From positions 186,001-250,000 of the forward strand of contig NZ_LMTZ01000001.1 in assembly GCF_001456025.1 (NCBI RefSeq): a DNA stretch of 64,000 nucleotides, written 5' to 3'. This stretch comes from Mastigocoleus testarum BC008. GTDB lineage: Bacteria; Cyanobacteriota; Cyanobacteriia; Cyanobacteriales; Nostocaceae. The notes under the pieces were generated by a model, which was not told where the DNA came from, did no database searches, and worked only from the letters and a program-made list of their open reading frames with translations. The position numbers and the translations under genes were made by a program. Each line of letters opens with the position of its first letter. The first letter of the stretch is position 1. Shown here piece by piece: positions 54,913 to 64,000 of this stretch.

Positions 54913-56680
54913 TTTTACCCTTTGAAATTGAATAAGTTATGTCTAAACAAACAAAAAATTAAAAATTCACTACAAATCTGACTAATTATAGTATCCTTAG
55001 ATTATGTAATTAACTTCAGGCAAATAGGGTAGAATTACATAATTTATTGACCAAAATTACTTAAAAAATTCACTACCAATAAGCGTTCCTCCTGCATACT
55101 TTTAGGGAAAAGGATAGAAGGTTATTTAAATACAATTTTTCTAAATAATTAGTATTAGGTTTTTTTTTGAAATAATACTCATAAAATGTTCTTTTGATAA
55201 AGCAGATTATTTGCTTCAATAGATGCTTGACAGAAAATTTATTGGGTTTGTGCATAACAGCCTTTTGACAATCGGTCAACCCAATACTTGGGGTATCTGA
55301 ATTTTCGTCCTTTCGGTATAACCCTTATCTTCCAAGTGCTAACGCTAATTTTCTTTAAAAAGAGAAAATACGTTAAACTCAAAAAAGTAATGTGGAGATT
55401 TGAAGGGGCAACACCAAAATAATGAGCCCAAGTTTCTATTACCATCATAACTAAATCTTTCATAAATTAGATATTTTTCTCAATTAACGTTGTGGCTGTT
55501 TATCCACTTCATCATCTATTTGTGCCTTATTATCACTGGCTGCTTTTATTAGGGTTACAAAACAGCATTTATTTAAGTGATATTATTTAATGCTAGTTTT
55601 TGTCAACTGTATCGCGAATGATTCTTGGTTTAATTTGTACGTAGGTTATACTTTTCAAAGTTGATAGTAAAAATTTTCAATTATTTACCGATCCTGGGTC
55701 TTTTATATATCCAAAGCTTTTGAGTAAAAATGCCTAATGGTGCAACAATTAGAGTGAATAGAACGCTCACTCAAAAAATATTATCCTTCTAAATTCGTCT
55801 TACCCCCTGAAACTCTATTGATAATTATTATCAATTTTTTCTGCCAAGAACCTGGTAAATTAAAAATTCCTATGGAATTTAGCAGTATTGATAATTTCTA
55901 GCTTTTAATGCTGCAATATCGATTTTTTGTTGTAAAAGGCTAAATTACTTAAAAAATCGATTGTTAACTTGGGTGTTCACCTCCTTTCTTATGCTAATTT
56001 ATGGAGTATTTGGCAAGTATAGTAGATGAGAAAGATTGTTTTAGTTATATATTCAACTTTTTAGTCATTCTGACATTGATACCCAAAACCGGAATTAATA
56101 CTAGTAAAGTCTTTACTAGGTATCAACCATATGACCGAAAATAATGGGATACAAGCCCCGTCCTTAAGCGGACAGCTTTATATTTCTTCCAAATTCTTCT
56201 ATTAACTCGCTAACACTAATACCACGCCTACTTGCTTCTTCCTTCATGTTTCCCCAAACAGAATGAAAAGTATGGTTAGCCCATATTTGCTAATCAACAG
56301 AAAATCTTAGTTTCAGTCCAAGAAATTAGTCTTATTCCTATAAGAAGTTACCCAATTGAGTGAAAGGGGGAGTGTGGGAAGAGAAGGAGGCGTTTTTGTG
56401 GGAAATCACCTCGATCGCTAAGAAGAAATTCAAAAAATATAGTTTAATTTAATATCCTAGTTGCGCAATCTATGTAGGAAAGCATAAAAAAATGTATGGG
56501 TCGTCAAAAATGCACCTATACAGATACATGGGTTCAAAATCTTAGTAAAAAGACGCCAGTAACAAAATCGGCTTTCTTGTGGCTACCATGTTTCATAAAT
56601 TGTCTAACTTACCCAGTTTATACATTACAAGTTGTGTTCTTGTTAAAAAAAAATTTATTGAGAACACACAAAATAATAAG
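54913..56680. other. Long intergenic region, about 1.77 kb
   Basis: AT-rich DNA with only degenerate-looking short frames (55073-55279, 55239-55463 minus). One relic of a small protein gene is at 56164-56289. Otherwise I see nothing; its length suggests deleted genes. Confidence 0.5.
56164..56289 (-). pseudogene. Remnant of a small gene, possibly antitoxin-like
   Basis: A 41-codon open frame reading FHSVWGNMKEEASRRGISVS then ELIEEFGRNIKLSA and a stop. The SRRGISVSELIEEF helix resembles ribbon-helix-helix or related small DNA-binding proteins. Without a clear start upstream it is probably a 3' fragment; an ATG at 56247 would give 27 residues. Confidence 0.4.
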
Positions 56681-58207
56681 ATGCTAGCTCAAGGAACTAT
56701 GGTTACCACATCAAGATATTGGAATATTTGCGTCATTAGCCCTCCAATGTATGAAAAAAGTAGAGTGAGAGGTGGTTATAAAGATGTCAAGCTAAATTTA
56801 GCAGAAGAATTCTTTAAAGTTCAGTTTCCGGACTTAGCTGTCTTAGAAAATCTTCCTAGTGAAGATGAAAGATATGTCCAAAGGATTTTGTGGCAAATTT
56901 TCTATCATGGCGAGACTATTAGAGAGCGCGCTTTAGCCGGATTATGTCTCAGGTGCTATATATCCCAGAATATCTTAATTGCTTGTCGTAAAATCGCAGC
57001 TTATAAGCCCGGAAATGAAAGACCGTTTACGTACGTCGATTTACTCCCATTCGTCCTCAACGATGATGGTAAGACCCTCATCGTTTTGGACAGAGATGGG
57101 AAAAATCAAATCATGTTAGGTGCTAATGGGGAATCTCGCTTACTGGAAAAGGAAGGAAGGTTTTTTAGTGTTGAGATTATTCGAACATATAATCCCGAAC
57201 TGAGCAAAAGTCAAAAGCTAGATAATTGGGTAATGAGACGGACTCCCCAGTGTCTTGAATTGAAGAAATATCTGTGGAGTTTTGGATATCGTACTCCTAG
57301 TGATTGGGCATTACTATGTAGGGATATTCCTAAGACCCTTGAGCCTCTTTTAGAGGTTAGCGATCGCAAGATTGTAGAAGTTTTTCATGCTGTTTATCGT
57401 CGCGACAGACTAAACTCGGGAAAGCAAGGATTATCTTCAGAACCGACAACAAAACAATTGCAGGAAATGATCCATTTACTGGGTCGTCAGGATCTTGTTT
57501 TTTCTACCCAAATACTTATTTATAATCTCAGAAGAATCGCGGATATTTTACGTCAAGATAAGCTTTCCAAAGAAACAGGAAGTCCGAGAACAGAATCAAC
57601 GGAAATACCTGAGTATTCGGGTAATAATTTTATGCTTAATCCAAGTAATTATATACCCAACCCAAATTTACCACCTTCTTATAGTAACGATCCTGAAAAA
57701 ATGGAATATCAGGATTTGCAAAATCTCTGTTCTGACTTAGCTATAGAAGTTTTATCTCAAGCAATCGCCCAAAAAATTGAGCAGAAAAAATTATCTTTAG
57801 CAAAAAGAAAAAAATACGCCTATTTTGCAGAAAAATTCCCGGAAGGACTACGGCTATATTACCAAGAAAAAAATCCTCGCAACTTAGGTGAAATTGCAAA
57901 ATTATGGGGTATTGAATGGCATAAAGCCCGCAGAATTTTTAATTTAAGAGAACTTTTGACTGATATTCAATATTTAAGTGAGGAAATTTTTATGAATAAA
58001 ATTATCCAACAACAGATAGATTCGCGTTTACAATTGGTATCCCAAGACCCAGATTATCTTAAGGAGGTGGCTGAGGCAATTAGAGGTTTTATCTACGATC
58101 TCGCTTTTGAAGAAGCATTTTCTGAAATTTTTACCCCTAAAAACCAAAGTAGAAATAGTTTATTTGCCCAATTGTTACGACAGTATCTCGACAATTCCAG
58201 ATATTAA
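56681..58207 (+). CDS. Cyanobacterial hypothetical protein with C-terminal HTH-like segment
   Basis: About 508 residues from the ATG at 56681; the frame opens at a GTG at 56579 and another ATG lies at 56699, so the start is uncertain. The N-terminal third is globular (ISPPMYEKSRVRGGYKDVKL). Residues about 340-360 are a proline/asparagine-rich linker, and near residue 410 RNLGEIAKLWGIEWHKARRIFN looks like a helix-turn-helix. Proteins of this kind precede DUF1822 genes in many cyanobacteria and may be sigma-like, as I recall; the function is unknown. The DUF1822 gene follows 76 bp downstream. Confidence 0.75.
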   Translation: MLAQGTMVTTSRYWNICVISPPMYEKSRVRGGYKDVKLNLAEEFFKVQFPDLAVLENLPSEDERYVQRILWQIFYHGETIRERALAGLCLRCYISQNILIACRKIAAYKPGNERPFTYVDLLPFVLNDDGKTLIVLDRDGKNQIMLGANGESRLLEKEGRFFSVEIIRTYNPELSKSQKLDNWVMRRTPQCLELKKYLWSFGYRTPSDWALLCRDIPKTLEPLLEVSDRKIVEVFHAVYRRDRLNSGKQGLSSEPTTKQLQEMIHLLGRQDLVFSTQILIYNLRRIADILRQDKLSKETGSPRTESTEIPEYSGNNFMLNPSNYIPNPNLPPSYSNDPEKMEYQDLQNLCSDLAIEVLSQAIAQKIEQKKLSLAKRKKYAYFAEKFPEGLRLYYQEKNPRNLGEIAKLWGIEWHKARRIFNLRELLTDIQYLSEEIFMNKIIQQQIDSRLQLVSQDPDYLKEVAEAIRGFIYDLAFEEAFSEIFTPKNQSRNSLFAQLLRQYLDNSRY

Positions 58208-58283
58208 TTGATAATCAATTAATTAATATTATTAACCACCAAAGAAGATTCATTTACTGTATATGAGAAATAAGGAAAGGAAT

Positions 58284-59411
58284 ATGATAAAATCATCGTT
58301 ACCAATTCCCAGAAAACTAGCATCGCGACTAAAAATTATTGGTTTAGAACCAGAGGATTTTGAGAAAGCGAGAGAAATAAGTCAGGAAGTTAATGACGAA
58401 CGATGTCGATGGCAAACTTATTTAAATGCATTAGCCTTATTAGGCTTTGCTGAATGGTTACAAGGGCAAATTCCAAATGTAAAAATAAATTCAGATAAAT
58501 GCTCAGTATTACAACCTGAATGTACAACTAGCAGTAATACTATTTATCACCTACAAGTCGGTGCTTTTAAATTATGTTTAATCGTTGTTTATGAATTAAA
58601 GCATGAGTCTTTGAAGATAGCTCATGAATCAATTCAAGAAGTTAATCTAGCTTCACAATTTTATGTGTTAATTGAAGTTTTAGAGGAACAAGAAGAACTA
58701 ATAGTTCATGGATTTATACGTTACGACGAAATTGCAAAATACCATCAATCGCTCCAGGGAGAATTAGAGGGAGTAAATTATGGTAAAGATTTCAGTGTAC
58801 CCCTCTCTTGCTTCGATCCGGAGGTAAATAATCTGTTGCTATATACCCGGTTTTTGAAAGTAAATGCGATTCCTTTACCGGGGTATGGGCATAGTATAAT
58901 AGATGCCACAAACAAGAAAATCAAGTCTTTGGTTGATATTGGTAAATGGTTGGGCGGAATTTTTGATGAAGGTTGGCAATCTTTAGAGGATTTTTACCCT
59001 CCTAGTTTATATTGGGAGGAACGTAAATCTTTATCTTGGGGACCTGCTCGAAGTAAATTCAAAAGTACTCAAAATCTTGAAATAACAGGGAGTAAAAAAT
59101 ACGATTTAGGGCTGAAATTAAAAAATAAAAAAGTCGCTTTAGTGATTCGCGTAAAACCTGATGATGAACTTAAAGATGAGAAAGATGTAATCGTACAGGT
59201 TTGTCCTGATGAGGTGCAGCAATATCTCCCACAAAACTTGAAGCTCAAAGTCATACTTAACCCAGATACTGAAAACTCAGACACTGAAGAAGTAATTGCA
59301 AGAAGTTCTGATAATTTTATTCAACTAGAGTTTAATGAATCTCCAGGGAAACAATTCAAAGTTGAAATTAGTTATGAAGAACTGGCTATAGTCGAGCAAT
59401 TTGTGTTGTAA
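58284..59411 (+). CDS. DUF1822 family protein
   Basis: A 375-residue cyanobacterial protein. The ATG at 58284 (MIKSSLPIPRKLASRL) is chosen because AAGGAAAGG lies just before it; the frame opens 21 bases earlier. RWQTYLNALALLGFAEWLQG (about residue 50) is the DUF1822 signature. The middle contains FIRYDEIAKYHQSL, and the C-terminal 100 residues look like a separate beta-rich domain (YDLGLKLKNKKVALVI...). Function unknown. In other cyanobacteria DUF1822 genes sit with CHAT or STAND genes, and here a STAND-WD40 gene converges on it from downstream. Confidence 0.85.
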   Translation: MIKSSLPIPRKLASRLKIIGLEPEDFEKAREISQEVNDERCRWQTYLNALALLGFAEWLQGQIPNVKINSDKCSVLQPECTTSSNTIYHLQVGAFKLCLIVVYELKHESLKIAHESIQEVNLASQFYVLIEVLEEQEELIVHGFIRYDEIAKYHQSLQGELEGVNYGKDFSVPLSCFDPEVNNLLLYTRFLKVNAIPLPGYGHSIIDATNKKIKSLVDIGKWLGGIFDEGWQSLEDFYPPSLYWEERKSLSWGPARSKFKSTQNLEITGSKKYDLGLKLKNKKVALVIRVKPDDELKDEKDVIVQVCPDEVQQYLPQNLKLKVILNPDTENSDTEEVIARSSDNFIQLEFNESPGKQFKVEISYEELAIVEQFVL

Positions 59412-59646
59412 CAATTACTTTTAAGTCAATTATATTAATTTGTAAGGATTGGTAATGGATAATTGGTGGTAACGCATGACCGATCCCAATCAAAAGCTGT
59501 AGTAGATCGCAAATAAGTGAGGTAAAGTTAAGCCCCAAAGGTAGAGATCGAGTGGGTTCAAAGAGTGTTCTACTCCTGACTCCTGATTACTGTTAGCAAA
59601 GCGGGGCGCGACCTAGCGTAAGCGTACTGTAAGTATTGCGCATAAT

Positions 59647-62600
59647 TTAGCGGTAAAAGTTAACTTCACCACATAAATATCGCTCGTTCTCATTGACATC
59701 AGGATTGTTTCGCAGATACCCACGTATTAAGTTACATCCTTCGTCAATCAAATCTACTAGATCGAAGTTCCATAGCATCACTTTACCGTGACTTGATGAA
59801 GAAACAATTGTTTTGCCGTCGGGAGAGAAGCTGACGCTACGAACCCAACTGTCATTTCCTTTTAGGGCTTTGATTTCCCGACCGGTCTTTGCATCCCACA
59901 GTCGCAACTTACGGTCAGCAGATCCAGAGGCAATAATATTACCATCTGGGGAAAAGCTGACGCTGATTACCTTGTCGGAATGTCCTCTGAGGGTTTTAAT
60001 TTCTTTACCTGTGTGGGTGTCCCAAAGTTTTATTGTGTTATCAACCGCTCCAGAGGCTAAGATTTTACCGTCGGGGGAAAAGCTAAGACTTCTAACTTCC
60101 CCTGAATGTCCTTTGAGGATATGAATTTCCCTTCTAGTGGAAAGATTCCAAACTCTAATGGTATTTTCATTAGAATTAAATGCGATAGTCTCACTGTCTG
60201 GGGAAAATTCTAGTGTTCTTACCCTTGTAGCTTGACTTTTATCGTTCTTAATTTGTTCCGGAATTAAAAGATTCCATATTTTGATGGTTCCATCCCTATT
60301 CCATATCGTTACGCTACCATCATCTGTACCAGAAGCAATCATTTTTCCGTTGGGGGAAAAGTTAACAGTATTTACTCCGCTAGCATGTTTTAAGGTTCTA
60401 ATTTCTTTACCTGTAGAACTATTCCATAGCCTCACGGTGCGATCGCAAGATGCAGAAGCAATTATTTTTCCGTCGCTGGAGTAATCAATATCATTGATGG
60501 AACTGGAATGAAGCTTGATGTTTTCTTTTCTTCCCCCACTTTCAACATCCCGCAGTTTGACGCTACCATCACGGGAGGCAGATATAATATTTTTTCCGTC
60601 AGATGAGAAATTAACACTGGTAATTGTTCTATGGTGTCCTCTAAGACTTCGTATCTGCTTTCCTGTGGAGGTATCCCATAATTTTACTGTTTTATCCTTG
60701 GACCCAGAAACTATGGTTTTACTGTCTGGGGAAAAACTAAGGGTAGTAACTGAACGAGAATGTCCCCCAAGAATTTGAATGTTTTCTCCTGTGTTCGAAT
60801 TCCAAAGCTTAATGTTATTATCTGTCGAACCAGAGGCGAGGATTTTACCGTTGGGGGAAAAACTGAGGCTGGTAACTGGGTGAGAATGTCTTTTAATCGT
60901 TCTGATATTTCTTCCCGTATTGGGATCCCACAGTTGGATTGTGCCATTTTGTGAACCCGAAGCAACAATTTTCCCATTGGGGGAAAAACTGACACTACCA
61001 ATTCGGTGAGAATCTCCAGTCAAAGTTTTAATTACTTCGCCTGTGTTAGGGTTCCAGAGTTTAATAGTTTGGTCAACAGAACCGGAAGCAATTATTTTGC
61101 TGTTGGGGGAAAAGCTAATGCTGCTTACTTCTCCTGAATGTCCTTTCAGGGTTTGAATTTGTTTTCCTGTATCGGTGTCCCAAATTTTTATGATATTTTC
61201 GTCAGAAATTGAGGCAATAATTTTCCCATTGGGGGAAAATCTAATTTCTCTAATGGGGCGGTCATGGGCTTTTAGAGTCCGAATTTCTTTCCCCGTAATC
61301 ATTTCCCAGATTTTAATTATGCCCTGTTCTGTTCCAGAAGCAACTATTTTTCCCAATCCTTGGGAAGTTTCTACATCGACGGGAGATAAGCTAAAACCTC
61401 TAATTTCACCGGAATGACCTTTGAGGGTATGAATTTCTTCTCCTGTGTTCCGGTTCCAAATTTTCAGCATCCCTGCACGAGAACCGGACGCAATACCTTG
61501 AGCTAATCCCTGTGGTGTTGAAATGTTGATGGGAGAAAAACTGACACTAATAACTTCATATTCATGTTTTTTAAATTTTTTTCTTTTTTTAAGAATATTA
61601 TTGTCAATAGTATTCCAAATCCTGATTGTACCGTCAATGGAACCAGAGGCAATAGTTTTACCATCGGGGGAAAAACTGGTGCTTCTGACTCGATTGGAAT
61701 GTCCTTTAAAAGTCCTAATATTTTCCCAATTTTTAGTATCCCACAGTTTGAGAGTATAGTCATTGGAACCAGAAGCAATGGTCTTACCATCAGGTGAAAA
61801 GCTAACGCTATTAATTGCACCCCTATGATGTTTAAGGGTTTGAATTACTGTACCGGTATCAACTTCCCAAACTTTGATTGTGCGATCGCTCGAACCAGAA
61901 ACAATTAATTGACCATTGGGAGAAAAGTTGGCATCAATTACTCCCCCCCTATGACCTTCCAGGGTTTTAATTTCTCTTCCTGTGGCTACATCCCAAAGTT
62001 TTATCGTGCTGTCACTCGAACCCGAAGCTAGTTTTTGACCATCGCTTGAGAAATTAACACTATAAACTTCATGTAAATGACCAGTGAGGGTTCTAATTTC
62101 TTCTCCTGTATCCACATCCCATAGCTTGACAGTAGCATCACTAGAACCCGAAGCAATAATTTTACCGTCTGGGGAGAAAGCAACACTAATAACTCTTGAT
62201 GAATGACCGGTAAAAGTCTGGATCGTTTCTCCGGTTTCAACATCCCAAAGTTTAATTGTACTGTCAGCAGAACCAGAAACAATTGTTTTACTGTCTGGGG
62301 AAAAAGCAACATCAATTACCGCACTTTTATGACCAGAGAGAGTTTTGATTTCTTCTCCCGTATTCGGATTCCAAAGCTTGATGGTGAAATCTCCAGAGCC
62401 AGAAGCAATTAAATTCCCATCAGATGAAAAGTTAACACTAATAATATCCCTTAAGTGTCCCTTAAGGGTTTTAATTTGATACCCATAAACGGTTTGATTT
62501 AATGTGGATATTACCTGCATGCGGGTTTCAGAGGGGATCCACGGTTTCAAGATATTTTGCTGGAGTAATTTACCTGCTTTGATTGCTTCCGTTAAAGCTG

Positions 62601-64000
62601 CTTCGTGGTCATTCTGAGTGAATAACTTTTCCGCAATACTGCTTATTTTCTCAACTTCAGCATCAGTCCTACGAATTTCACTGATACCAGCAAAGGTGGA
62701 AACTAACATCAAACCACTAACCAATCCAGAAATAGTCAGGTGTCGTCCGCGTTTGTGTTTGCGTCGTTCTTTATTTCTTTGTCTGACACTAGCACAGATA
62801 AAATCTTGCTCTACTAACGTCAATTCCTCAGGACGTTGTTTTAACCAATCTTGAGCGACCGCCAATCGAGTACCTTGTAATAAGGCTTCTGGATCGTACT
62901 TTTTATTTTCCCATTGGCGTACTTCCGGTTTCAAACGTTCTTGCCAAATTCGAAACTCACGGTTGCGTTCGATCCAATCCCGTAAGGTCCCCCACTCCCG
63001 AATCAAGGCTTCATGGATAATTTCTACGGTTTCAACTTGATTTGTTTTATCCCATCCAGTTACTACTAAACGGCGATCAGCTAAGCATTTGACTAGATTC
63101 CAGTTATTTTCTCCTACTTCTGCACGAGTCGCCATCCGTTTGGTATCTTCCGTACCCTCCCCAGGACGTAGCAATTGAATAAATATCCGTTCGGCTTGTT
63201 GTTTTTCTGCAACAGATAGGGGCTGTAATACTGAATCTGCATATTTGGCTAGGGCTTTATCTAAACCACCAATTTCCCCATAAGCGCGATGAGTAAGATA
63301 CCATTTATTTGGTTTTTGCCAAAGTTGCGTCAGGGTGAACTCCAACAAAGGTAAACGCCCTGGCTGCTTTCCTAGATCGTCAATTAACTTACTAGTTAAC
63401 CCTTGTTCTAATTCTACCTTCATTTTTTCTGCCGGTTTTTCTATTGCTACCCGCAATTCAGAAGGTTTCATGGGGGTAAGTAACATTGGTGGGTATGTCT
63501 GCAAATTTTCACCCATTGGTTGATAATCCAGTACTTTCCCCATGAAATCAGCCCTGAGGGTGAACACTAAAGTAAAACCTGGAGTAAATTTAATTGCATA
63601 AAGTAATGTATTTAAAAACTTTTGACGCTGTTCTTGTGCAGCCAAAGTATATATTTCTTCAAATTGATCGGCAATTAATACTAAGCGTTCCAATGGGCTG
63701 GAGGTACTAGAATTGACGATGTTTTCCACAATTTTGCGTAATTTTTTCTCATCGTCATGCAGATCGATTTCCAATGCCAATTCCTTTAACCTATAACTGT
63801 TTCCTGTGGTGGTGTCCTCCTCTTTACTATGTTCTGGCTCTTGGGATTTATAGTGGGCGCTCAGAGCTACAGCTAGTGCATCAAAAGGATTTTTCCCCGG
63901 GCGAAAAGATACAATCTTCACTCGATGGTTATTTTTCAACTGAGGGACTAAACCCGCAAACACAACAGAAGATTTACCACTTCCAGAAGCCCCAACTACA
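59647..64000 (-). CDS. Giant STAND ATPase with 21 WD40 repeats (N-terminus outside window)
   Basis: At least 1,450 residues; the frame is open to the window edge, so the start is missing. Walker A GASGSGKSS lies at about 63970-63999, and LVLIADQFEEIYTLA carries Walker B. LVFTLRADFMGKVL, PGRLPLLEFTLTQLW and VEIIHEALIREW complete the nSTAND1 pattern. A transmembrane segment follows (ISGLVSGLMLVSTFAG). From about residue 500, I count 21 WD40 units of the GHxxxVxSVxFSPDGKxIASGS type, enough for three seven-bladed propellers. STAND proteins are switch-like signal or defence proteins; the propellers would bind the trigger. The effector domain, if any, lies outside. Confidence 0.93.
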   Translation of the reverse strand, partial: VVGASGSGKSSVVFAGLVPQLKNNHRVKIVSFRPGKNPFDALAVALSAHYKSQEPEHSKEEDTTTGNSYRLKELALEIDLHDDEKKLRKIVENIVNSSTSSPLERLVLIADQFEEIYTLAAQEQRQKFLNTLLYAIKFTPGFTLVFTLRADFMGKVLDYQPMGENLQTYPPMLLTPMKPSELRVAIEKPAEKMKVELEQGLTSKLIDDLGKQPGRLPLLEFTLTQLWQKPNKWYLTHRAYGEIGGLDKALAKYADSVLQPLSVAEKQQAERIFIQLLRPGEGTEDTKRMATRAEVGENNWNLVKCLADRRLVVTGWDKTNQVETVEIIHEALIREWGTLRDWIERNREFRIWQERLKPEVRQWENKKYDPEALLQGTRLAVAQDWLKQRPEELTLVEQDFICASVRQRNKERRKHKRGRHLTISGLVSGLMLVSTFAGISEIRRTDAEVEKISSIAEKLFTQNDHEAALTEAIKAGKLLQQNILKPWIPSETRMQVISTLNQTVYGYQIKTLKGHLRDIISVNFSSDGNLIASGSGDFTIKLWNPNTGEEIKTLSGHKSAVIDVAFSPDSKTIVSGSADSTIKLWDVETGETIQTFTGHSSRVISVAFSPDGKIIASGSSDATVKLWDVDTGEEIRTLTGHLHEVYSVNFSSDGQKLASGSSDSTIKLWDVATGREIKTLEGHRGGVIDANFSPNGQLIVSGSSDRTIKVWEVDTGTVIQTLKHHRGAINSVSFSPDGKTIASGSNDYTLKLWDTKNWENIRTFKGHSNRVRSTSFSPDGKTIASGSIDGTIRIWNTIDNNILKKRKKFKKHEYEVISVSFSPINISTPQGLAQGIASGSRAGMLKIWNRNTGEEIHTLKGHSGEIRGFSLSPVDVETSQGLGKIVASGTEQGIIKIWEMITGKEIRTLKAHDRPIREIRFSPNGKIIASISDENIIKIWDTDTGKQIQTLKGHSGEVSSISFSPNSKIIASGSVDQTIKLWNPNTGEVIKTLTGDSHRIGSVSFSPNGKIVASGSQNGTIQLWDPNTGRNIRTIKRHSHPVTSLSFSPNGKILASGSTDNNIKLWNSNTGENIQILGGHSRSVTTLSFSPDSKTIVSGSKDKTVKLWDTSTGKQIRSLRGHHRTITSVNFSSDGKNIISASRDGSVKLRDVESGGRKENIKLHSSSINDIDYSSDGKIIASASCDRTVRLWNSSTGKEIRTLKHASGVNTVNFSPNGKMIASGTDDGSVTIWNRDGTIKIWNLLIPEQIKNDKSQATRVRTLEFSPDSETIAFNSNENTIRVWNLSTRREIHILKGHSGEVRSLSFSPDGKILASGAVDNTIKLWDTHTGKEIKTLRGHSDKVISVSFSPDGNIIASGSADRKLRLWDAKTGREIKALKGNDSWVRSVSFSPDGKTIVSSSSHGKVMLWNFDLVDLIDEGCNLIRGYLRNNPDVNENERYLCGEVNFYR

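Noticed and set aside
55073..55463. Two overlapping minus-strand frames
   Set aside because: Hydrophobic and lysine-rich without recognisable motifs, in a long decayed spacer.

Overview
The window is chromosomal DNA of a cyanobacterium, most likely a filamentous one related to the heterocyst formers. The evidence is an IsiA chlorophyll antenna with flavodoxin, a one-helix high-light-inducible protein, a Fut-type Fe(III) importer, DUF1822 and WD40-STAND proteins, many copies of the HIP1 octamer GCGATCGC, heptamer tandem repeats of the CCAATTA and GGGGATT type, and a cox3/ARTO-type terminal oxidase operon of the kind known from Anabaena. Intergenic regions are long and AT-rich. No rRNA, tRNA, CRISPR array or intact insertion sequence was recognised.

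Layout. 1-3030 is the 3' part of an RND efflux pump. 3.8-5.7 kb (minus) holds isiB then isiA. 6.9-8.9 kb (plus) holds an orphan iron/siderophore-type ABC ATPase and a GCS2-like ligase. 10.1-16.6 kb (minus) is an operon-like run of two DUF2231 membrane proteins, ctaC, ctaD, ctaE and a GMC oxidoreductase; CtaC lacks the CuA ligands, so this is an alternative (quinol-type) oxidase. 17.2-18.0 kb is a metallophosphoesterase whose 3' end is a rearrangement breakpoint.

18.0-27.7 kb (minus) is the most unusual part. It has an AAA+ ATPase of the family found in extracellular contractile injection system (eCIS) loci, a 497-residue polymorphic-toxin-like protein, and a row of small immunity-like genes including a SUKH/SMI1 protein and a HEAT-repeat protein. 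Most of the small genes that could be checked lie directly behind a scrap of the same toxin gene (N-terminal, linker or middle piece), and one lies behind a free-standing possible C-terminal tip. A segment of about 630 bp is duplicated 6.3 kb apart, with a 540-bp indel between the copies. I read this as a recombining toxin/immunity cassette array; it is inference from sequence repetition and family resemblance.

27.9-30.2 kb is a Zn/Cd-type P1B ATPase. 32-38.5 kb (plus) is a sulfur region: SLC13 anion transporter with RCK domains, ATP sulfurylase, APS/PAPS reductase with iron-sulfur cysteines, a small thioredoxin-like protein, a YeiH-type exporter and a DUF302 protein. 39.2-42.4 kb is a TetR regulator divergent from a DoxX-GAF histidine kinase and its OmpR-type partner, with palindromic operators. 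43.4-48.6 kb is an Fe(III) ABC importer with two binding-protein paralogues. 48.9-54.9 kb has a cytokinin-dehydrogenase-like flavoprotein with a Tat signal, a Hli protein, an ABC-2 permease remnant, a cobalamin riboswitch ahead of a DUF1636 protein, a GNAT enzyme, a pterin dehydratase and a sucrase/ferredoxin-like protein. 56.7-64 kb has a cyanobacterial pair (unknown HTH-like protein plus DUF1822) converging on a giant STAND ATPase with 21 WD40 repeats that runs off the window.

Metal and sulfur supply recur across the window: iron (isiAB, Fut, siderophore-type ATPase), zinc/cadmium, cobalamin and sulfate. Possible Fur and Zur sites are listed with low confidence.
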